Part shown: positions 58,884 to 64,000 of the stretch, piece after piece
Layout of the letters: each line of letters begins with the position of its first letter
Numbering within the stretch: the first letter of the stretch is position 1
Assembly (NCBI RefSeq): GCF_023074185.1
Contig: NZ_JADPKY010000132.1
Span: 1-64,000 of the forward strand
Source: Bradyrhizobium sp. 132
GTDB lineage: Bacteria > Pseudomonadota > Alphaproteobacteria > Rhizobiales > Xanthobacteraceae
Direction: 5' to 3'
Length of the DNA: 64,000 bases
Made by a program: the position numbers and the translations under genes
The notes under the pieces: generated by a model
What the model was told of the DNA's origin: nothing
What the model saw: the letters and a program-made list of their open reading frames with translations, nothing else
The model's database searches: none

Positions 58884-59776
58884 CCGCGCAGCAGGCGATC
58901 GCCGAGCGTCGCGAGAGCGATGCCGGTGACGATCAGCGCGGCCGCGATCACAAGACTCATGTCGATCGGCTCACCCAGCAGGATCGCGGCGCTGGCGATG
59001 CCGACGAGCGGCGTTGCGGTGGTACCGAGCGAAGTCGTCAAAGCCGAGATGCTCTTGTTCACCATCGACATCGCCCAATAGGCCAGCACCGTTCCGATCA
59101 GCCCCGAATACAGGAACAGCAACACGAGCCTCCACGACCACTCCACATGCGGCAGGCCATCCGCGATTGTCGCGCTCACTGACAGCACAATTGTCGCCAC
59201 GAGCACCTGCCAGATCAGGAGCTGGAGCGGGGACGCAATCCAGCGATGCGCGCGGATATAGATGATGTTCGCGGCCCAGGAGATCGCGGCCAGGATCACC
59301 ATGCCGGCGCCGAACACGACGTTGGTATTGGTCCAGTCGATCGAGGCCGGGTTCAGGATGACGACAAGGCCGATCGGCCCGAGCAGCGCGCCGGCGAGCT
59401 TTGGCGCCGTCAGGGTGTCCTTTCCGAGCAGGGGTGCAGCGAGCGCGACCCAGAGCGGCGTGGTGTAGCCGAGCACGACGCCCTTGCTTGCGGGCAGGAA
59501 GCGCAGACCCGACGCAACCAGAACCGAAAACAACGTCATGTGCAGCAGTGCAACGCTGAGCACGACCGGAATGTCACGCCGGTCAGGGATCACCAGGTTG
59601 TTGCTCGGCCCGAGGATCGCGGCGAGACCGATCAGAGCGATCCAGCTCCGGATCGCCGCGCTCCACAGCGGCGGGACGAACTGCACCAGTTGCTTGGTCA
59701 CCGACCAGTTTATGCCCCAGGCCAGCACGACGATGAGGAACAGGCCAACGGCCGCGCGGGGTGACAGGGAGTTCAT
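58862..59776 (-). CDS. EamA/RhaT family (DMT superfamily) transporter
   Basis: A 304-residue permease with ten predicted helices in two EamA repeats (LFLIVVLAWGINWSVTKQLV and the later MVILAAISWAANIIYIRAHRW). GYTTPLWVALAAPLL and TPLVGIASAAILLGEPID are family signatures. Members export amino acids or metabolites. It is divergent from a MocR-type regulator (59858) and probably controlled by it. A 22-base overlap with the YeeE/YedE gene is convergent. Confidence 0.9.
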   Translation of the reverse strand: MNSLSPRAAVGLFLIVVLAWGINWSVTKQLVQFVPPLWSAAIRSWIALIGLAAILGPSNNLVIPDRRDIPVVLSVALLHMTLFSVLVASGLRFLPASKGVVLGYTTPLWVALAAPLLGKDTLTAPKLAGALLGPIGLVVILNPASIDWTNTNVVFGAGMVILAAISWAANIIYIRAHRWIASPLQLLIWQVLVATIVLSVSATIADGLPHVEWSWRLVLLFLYSGLIGTVLAYWAMSMVNKSISALTTSLGTTATPLVGIASAAILLGEPIDMSLVIAAALIVTGIALATLGDRLLRGQATARG

Positions 59777-59834
59777 TGTGGAGGTCCTTGAAGCAGTCCG
59801 GTTCAGCGGATAGCATCAATTGGAGCCTGAAAAA

Positions 59835-59864
59835 GTGCCAGATTGTAGAGGAATAAGGTGCCAG
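59835..59864. promoter_or_regulatory. Direct repeats GTGCCAGWTT in the EamA/MocR divergent gap
   Basis: GTGCCAGATT (59835) and GTGCCAGTTT (59858) are the same in nine of ten bases, in the same orientation, and spaced 23 bases apart (about two helical turns). MocR-type regulators bind paired direct repeats of this kind. The second copy begins at the GTG start of the regulator itself, so binding would cover the start region. Confidence 0.5.
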
Positions 59865-61303
59865 TTTCGGAAGGCATGATCTCCGCCCTGCTCGACCTGA
59901 AGCGGGCTGACGAGGAGGGGCTGGCGGCTCAACTGACGAGCCAGCTCCGAAGCTTGATCGCGACCGGCCGTCTCGGCAAAGGCCGCACGCTTCCGTCGAG
60001 CCGCCGGCTTGCGAGCGATCTCGGCGTCTCGCGCAACACCGTCACCTATGCCTTCGAGCAGCTTGCCGCCGAGGGATATCTCGAGGCCTCGCATGGGCGC
60101 CGTCCGATGGTCACGGTCGACGGCGAGCGCATCGAGAAAACGGACGCCGTTGCATCTCGCGTGCGCGCCGGCAAGCCGCGGCTTTCACCCTGGGCTTCGA
60201 GCCTCACGCAGACCGACTGGCCGATGTCGTATCAGGCGCAACTAAGACCCTTGCGTCCCGGGCACGGTGACTTCAGGGAGTTTCCGAACGAGGTCTGGGC
60301 GCGCTGCCTGCGCCGCAGCGCCGTGCGCGCGGCCAAGCGCGAACTCGGGCCGGTCAACCGGACGCACCTGCGCGAGGCGCTGGCGCATTACCTCGCGACC
60401 AGCAGGGGCGTTCGCGCCAAGGCGGATCAGATCCTGATTCTGCCGAGCGCGCAGGCTGCGCTGACCTTGATTGCGGCTGCCGTCATCACGCCCGGCGACG
60501 ACGTCTGGGTGGAGGACCCCGGCTATCCCGGCGCCACGGCGGCCTTCCGCGCATCCGGCGCGCGCGTGGTCGGGATGAGGCTGGACGAACAGGGCATGCA
60601 GCGGATTCCGGGACTGGCGGCGCCGAAATTGATCTTCATGACGCCGTCGCACCAGCACCCGACCGGCCGCCTGATGTCACTCTCGCGCCGCACCGAATTT
60701 CTTGGCCTGAGCAGGCCCGGCAAGACCTGGATCGTGGAGGACGATTACGACGGGGAATTCCATTATGACAGCCGGCCGGTGCCGGCCTTGCAGGGGCTCG
60801 ATGCCCATGGCCGCGTGTTCTATGTCGGCACGTTCTCGAAGGCGATGACCTCGGATATCCGGCTCGGCTATCTCGTCGTTCCCCCGGCACTGGTCAACAC
60901 CCTGGAAATCGCACAGCGGCACATCGGGCTGATCGCCGCGAGCCACATCCAGGAAGCGCTGGCCGAATTCGTTGCCGACGGGCATTTCCTGGCGCATCTG
61001 CGCCGGATGCGCCGGCTCTATCACGTCCGCCGCGATCACCTCGTCGAGGGATTGGAGCGTCATCTCGGCGAGGTTCTCTCGGTCGAAGTGCCCCCGGGCG
61101 GCATCCAGCTCGTCGCGCGCCTCAAGCGCGGTCGGGCCGATCAGGCCGCGGTAAAGCGGCTCGTCGCGGCAGGGGTTGAAACGCGGGCTTTGTCCAGCCT
61201 TGCGCTCGGCCGTCCCTGCGATCACGGCCTGCTGCTGGGCTTCGCGGCCTGGCGAGAAAGCGAGATCACCGCGGCGTTGCGGACGATGGTGTCGTGCTTC
61301 TAG
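59858..61303 (+). CDS. MocR-type transcriptional regulator (GntR DNA-binding domain plus aminotransferase-like domain)
   Basis: A 481-residue MocR/PdxR-type protein. The GntR winged helix (about 15-80) has LPSSRRLASDLGVSRNTVTYAFEQLAAEGYL. The fold type I aminotransferase-like domain has QAALTLIAAAV, VEDPGYPG, VEDDYDGEFHYDS and the PLP lysine in YVGTFSKAM. It senses PLP-linked amino compounds. GTG 59858 has GAGGAA upstream and is preferred over ATG 59876. It is divergent from the EamA transporter, its likely target. Confidence 0.92.
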   Translation: MPVSEGMISALLDLKRADEEGLAAQLTSQLRSLIATGRLGKGRTLPSSRRLASDLGVSRNTVTYAFEQLAAEGYLEASHGRRPMVTVDGERIEKTDAVASRVRAGKPRLSPWASSLTQTDWPMSYQAQLRPLRPGHGDFREFPNEVWARCLRRSAVRAAKRELGPVNRTHLREALAHYLATSRGVRAKADQILILPSAQAALTLIAAAVITPGDDVWVEDPGYPGATAAFRASGARVVGMRLDEQGMQRIPGLAAPKLIFMTPSHQHPTGRLMSLSRRTEFLGLSRPGKTWIVEDDYDGEFHYDSRPVPALQGLDAHGRVFYVGTFSKAMTSDIRLGYLVVPPALVNTLEIAQRHIGLIAASHIQEALAEFVADGHFLAHLRRMRRLYHVRRDHLVEGLERHLGEVLSVEVPPGGIQLVARLKRGRADQAAVKRLVAAGVETRALSSLALGRPCDHGLLLGFAAWRESEITAALRTMVSCF

Positions 61304-61307
61304 CGCG

Positions 61308-62531
61308 CTAGTCCACAGCCTTCGTCACGATGCGGACTTCCGAGGTCAGGGTCCGGTGCACCGGGCACTTGTCGGCGATTTCCATCAACTTCTTGCGCTG
61401 CTCGGGATCGAGTGTGCCGTCCATCGCGATGTCGCGCTCGATCTGGTCGAGCATGCCATCGCGTGTCTCGCACTCGGCACAGTCTTTTGCGTAGATCTTG
61501 GAATGTTTCAGCGTGACGGTGACACGATCGAGCGGCAGCGACTTGCGGTCGGCATAAAGGCGCATAATCATGGAGGTGCAGGCGCCGAGACCGGCAAGCA
61601 GGAAATCATAGGGACCAGGACCGGCATCATCGCCGCCGGCGGCGACCGGTTCGTCCGCGATCAGGCGATGCGGACCGACGGAGATGGTCTGGTTGAATTT
61701 GCTCTTGCGGGTCTCCTGCACCACGACCTGGCGCGGTGCCTCAGGGAGGTCCATCGCCTTCGCGGGGTTGGCTGTGTCGATGTACCGGCTCGCCCAAGCC
61801 GCGATCAGGTCGGCCGCGTAGAGGGCGTCGGATGGCTTGGTCAGGAGATGATCGGCATGGTCGAGCGAGACGAAGCTCTTGGGATGCCTGGCCGAGACAA
61901 AGAGCCTCGTCGCATTGTCGATGCCGACGGTATCGTCAACCGGAGAATGCATGACCAGCAGGGCCTTGTGCAGGCCGGTGACGTCCTTCATCAGCTCGTG
62001 CTCGGCGATGTCGTCGAGGAATTCGCGCTTGATCCGGAACGGGCGTCCCGCCAGCGAGACTTCGACCTCACCCTGCGCACGGATGGTGTCGATATGCTCT
62101 TTGAACAGACCGGTGACGTGGGCGGGATCGGATGGTGCCGCGATGGTCGCAACCGCCTTGGCTTCCGGAATGTGTCCGGCTGCCGCGAGGATCGCGGCGC
62201 CGCCGAGGCTGTGACCGATCAGGATGGACGGTGCCTTTCGGACGCGACGCAGATGATCCGCCGCGCGCACGAGATCGGCGACGTTGGAGGAGAACGTTGA
62301 ATTGGCGAAATCCCCCTCACTGGAGCCGAGCCCGGTGAAGTCGAAGCGCAGCACGGCGATGCCTTTGGCGGCGAGCGCGACCGAGATGCGCTTGGCGGCC
62401 AGCGTGTCCTTGCCGCAGGTGAAGCAATGCGCGAACAGTGCGAAGGCCGCGGGCTCGCCGTCGGGTAGCTCCAGTGCGGCCGAAAGTTGATGGCCGCCTT
62501 CGCCGGTGAATTGAAAGCGCTCTGTCGGCAT
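61308..62531 (-). CDS. Alpha/beta hydrolase fused to OsmC-like domain
   Basis: A 407-residue fusion. Residues about 1-250 are an alpha/beta hydrolase with HCFTCGKD, LRFDFTGLGSSEGDF, the nucleophile serine in LIGHSLGGAAILAA, and DHADHLL for the histidine. Residues about 270-405 are an OsmC peroxiredoxin-like domain with its two redox cysteines in LAGLGACTSM and ADKCPVHRTL. Such fusions are known in proteobacteria; the OsmC part reduces organic hydroperoxides, the hydrolase substrate is unknown. ATG 62531 gives the natural start. It ends four bases from the opposing MocR stop. Confidence 0.9.
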   Translation of the reverse strand: MPTERFQFTGEGGHQLSAALELPDGEPAAFALFAHCFTCGKDTLAAKRISVALAAKGIAVLRFDFTGLGSSEGDFANSTFSSNVADLVRAADHLRRVRKAPSILIGHSLGGAAILAAAGHIPEAKAVATIAAPSDPAHVTGLFKEHIDTIRAQGEVEVSLAGRPFRIKREFLDDIAEHELMKDVTGLHKALLVMHSPVDDTVGIDNATRLFVSARHPKSFVSLDHADHLLTKPSDALYAADLIAAWASRYIDTANPAKAMDLPEAPRQVVVQETRKSKFNQTISVGPHRLIADEPVAAGGDDAGPGPYDFLLAGLGACTSMIMRLYADRKSLPLDRVTVTLKHSKIYAKDCAECETRDGMLDQIERDIAMDGTLDPEQRKKLMEIADKCPVHRTLTSEVRIVTKAVD

Positions 62532-62556
62532 GGGCTTTCCTCGTTCTTGCTTGAAC

Positions 62557-63219
62557 CTAATCGCCTGAATAGCGCTGTTCGGCCCAGGGATCGCCGCGGT
62601 TATGATAGCCGCGGACTTCCCAAAAGCCCGGCGCATCCGCGGTCAGGAATTCGATGGCCTGGAGCCATTTGGCGCTCTTCCAGAAATACAGATGCGGCAC
62701 GACCAGCCGCACCGGGCCGCCATGCTCGTCCGACAATGGCTGGCCGGACCAGCTATGAGCGAGGAGTGCATCCTCGGCGGCAAAGTCGTCCAGCGCGAGA
62801 TTGGTGGTGTAGCCGTCAGAAGAATGCAGCACCACGAAGCGCGCGTCGTCGCGCGGCTGGCAGGCAGCGAGCAGCTCGCGGGTCGCGAGCCCTTCCCATT
62901 CATTGTCGTACCGCGACCATGTCGTCACGCAATGGATGTCGGAAGTGAACTGCGCTTGCTTCTGGGCGACGAAATCGGCGAAGGTCCAGAACACCGGGTT
63001 CTCGATTGCGCCGTAGACGTCGAGCCGCCAGCGCTCGCGCGAAACCGGCGGCACGACCCCAAGATCGAGCACCGGCCAGTCCTTTGTCAGATGCTGGCCG
63101 GGCGGCAGGCGCTGCTCTTCCGGGCGCGTGATCTTGCCGGTCAAAAAGCGGCCTTCGCGCGCCCATTTTTCTTTGGTGCGCGTCAGCTTGCTGTCGGGCG
63201 GCTCGTTGTCCTCGGCCAT
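62557..63219 (-). CDS. Sulfite oxidase-like molybdopterin oxidoreductase
   Basis: A 220-residue protein of the sulfite oxidase/YedY-like molybdopterin family. The molybdenum-ligating cysteine is in DIHCVTTWSR, and the following stretch has GLATRELL and HSSDGYTTNLALDD. The C-terminal EHGGPVRLVVPHLYFWKSAKW is typical. It has no twin-arginine signal peptide and no dimerisation domain, so it is a cytoplasmic short form. The electron acceptor and substrate are unknown. It lies three bases before the MFS gene stop, so both are probably one operon. Confidence 0.88.
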   Translation of the reverse strand: MAEDNEPPDSKLTRTKEKWAREGRFLTGKITRPEEQRLPPGQHLTKDWPVLDLGVVPPVSRERWRLDVYGAIENPVFWTFADFVAQKQAQFTSDIHCVTTWSRYDNEWEGLATRELLAACQPRDDARFVVLHSSDGYTTNLALDDFAAEDALLAHSWSGQPLSDEHGGPVRLVVPHLYFWKSAKWLQAIEFLTADAPGFWEVRGYHNRGDPWAEQRYSGD

Positions 63220-63222
63220 GAG

Positions 63223-64000
63223 CTACTCGTGGCGATGCATCGCGGAGGCGTGCTTGGTGTCGCGCATGGTGGAATAGATGATCAGCGACAGGCAGATGAC
63301 GCTGGCGAGATAGTAGTAGAACCACTCCTCGCGCCCGATGCTCTTGAAATAGAGTGCGATCGCCGGCGCCGTGCCGCCGAAGAGCGAGACCGTGATCGCA
63401 TAGGGCAGGCCGACGCCGAGGGCGCGGACATTGGTCGGGAACAGCTCGGCCTTTACCACCGCGTTGATCGAGGTGTAACCGGCGACGAACAGCCAGGCCG
63501 CGCAGATCAGTATGAACGCGATGAACGGCGACTTGGTCTCCTTCAGCGTCATCAGCAGCGGCACGGTTGCGAGCGTGCCTGCGACACCGAAGAAGATCAG
63601 CAACGGCTTGCGGCCGATCTTGTCGGAGATCGCACCATAGATTGGCTGCAGGATGGTCGCGAAAATCAGCGTGCCGAAGATCACGAAGGTGGTCTGGTCC
63701 TCGGTCAGCCCGACCGAAAGCTTCACGAACGTCTGCATGTAGGTGGTGAAGGTGTAGAACGCCGCGGTGCCGCCTGCGGTCAGGCCGACCACCAGCAGCA
63801 GTTCGCGGGGATAGCGCAGCAGGTTGGTAAGCGAGCCGGTCGGCTTCACAACCTTCCTGGCTTCCTCGAAGGCTTCGGTCTCATGCAGGCCGCGCCGCAT
63901 CACTGCGGCAAAGATCGCGAGCGCCGCACCGATCGCAAACGGGATACGCCAGCCCCAGGCTCTCAGTTCCTCCGGCGTGAGGAAGACTTTTTGCAGAAGC
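63223..64000 (-). CDS. MFS transporter of the metabolite:H+ symporter (MHS) type, N-terminus outside window
   Basis: The C-terminal 259 residues are seen; the reading frame runs off the right end, so the first third to half is missing. The visible start, ELRAWGWRIPFAIGA, and the later AISDKIGRKPLLIFFG and AELFPTNVRALGVGLPYAI are typical of KgtP/ShiA/ProP-like MHS symporters for organic acids or osmolytes. The cytoplasmic end is charged with KHASAMHRHE. It is followed by the sulfite oxidase-like gene. Substrate unknown. Confidence 0.9.
   Translation of the reverse strand, partial: LLQKVFLTPEELRAWGWRIPFAIGAALAIFAAVMRRGLHETEAFEEARKVVKPTGSLTNLLRYPRELLLVVGLTAGGTAAFYTFTTYMQTFVKLSVGLTEDQTTFVIFGTLIFATILQPIYGAISDKIGRKPLLIFFGVAGTLATVPLLMTLKETKSPFIAFILICAAWLFVAGYTSINAVVKAELFPTNVRALGVGLPYAITVSLFGGTAPAIALYFKSIGREEWFYYYLASVICLSLIIYSTMRDTKHASAMHRHE

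Noticed and set aside
1..64000. tRNA, rRNA, CRISPR array, insertion sequence or phage integrase
   Set aside because: No tRNA-like cloverleaf, spacer-repeat array, transposase motif or long terminal repeat was recognised; the repeats seen are short palindromic intergenic elements.

Overview
The window is high-GC DNA from an alphaproteobacterium, most probably a Bradyrhizobium or a close relative. The reasons are the gene set (a CYP102-type fused P450, a class III-like PHA synthase with a phasin, a paaX-linked phenylacetate cluster, many Opp/Dpp and NitT ABC transporters) and several families of palindromic intergenic repeats of the kind that are abundant in Bradyrhizobium genomes. The genus call rests on pattern recognition and not on a search. 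I see no rRNA, tRNA, insertion sequence, prophage, integrase or CRISPR array. Genes are packed tightly, often with ATGA-type start/stop overlaps, and no gap between genes reaches 300 bases.

Layout. 1-8797 (+): a TetR regulator, a NitT/TauT-type ABC importer (permease, binding protein, ATPase), then a catabolic run of an enolase-superfamily enzyme, a Gfo/Idh/MocA oxidoreductase, a DUF993 protein and a TIM-barrel sugar isomerase/epimerase. 8838-11319: a soluble cytochrome P450 (-) divergent from a split thiamine-pyrophosphate decarboxylase (+). 11455-16523 (+): a TetR repressor with an operator-like palindrome, followed by an RND efflux pump. 16663-21649 (+): a hybrid cache/HAMP/GAF histidine kinase, two response regulators (one carrying a class III nucleotide cyclase) and a possible aminomuconate deaminase-like protein. 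21646-35432 (-): two complete Opp/Dpp ABC importers around a gamma-glutamyltransferase and a DUF1028 protein. 35727-43455 (+): small protein, lipase-like hydrolase, wax ester synthase/DGAT-type acyltransferase, epoxide hydrolase-like protein, CYP102-type self-sufficient P450 and a spermidine synthase-like protein. 43485-44667 (-): a truncated SnoaL-like remnant and an alpha/beta hydrolase. 44839-49977 (+): PHA synthase region (PhaE-like, PhaC, GNAT), phasin, DUF445 membrane protein and a second lipase-like hydrolase. 50167-58883 (+): paaX, paaABCDE, paaI, paaK, a quinone oxidoreductase-like protein and a YeeE/YedE-type membrane protein. 58862-64000: EamA transporter (-) divergent from a MocR regulator (+), then (-) a hydrolase-OsmC fusion, a sulfite oxidase-like molybdoenzyme and an MFS/MHS transporter cut by the window end.

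How it fits together. The region is a catabolic and storage neighbourhood: uptake and breakdown of an unknown small acid or sugar-like compound, uptake and cleavage of peptides (probably gamma-glutamyl compounds), fatty acyl hydroxylation and esterification, PHA storage, and the upper phenylacetyl-CoA pathway. The points most worth a second look are the double-Opp/GGT/DUF1028 locus; a 21-codon minigene of 15-bp tandem repeats that links two transporter genes by ATGA overlaps at both ends; the CYP102-type enzyme that lacks the two residues anchoring fatty acid carboxylates in P450 BM3; and repeat elements placed so close to start codons that they must form the leader, or even supply the promoter.
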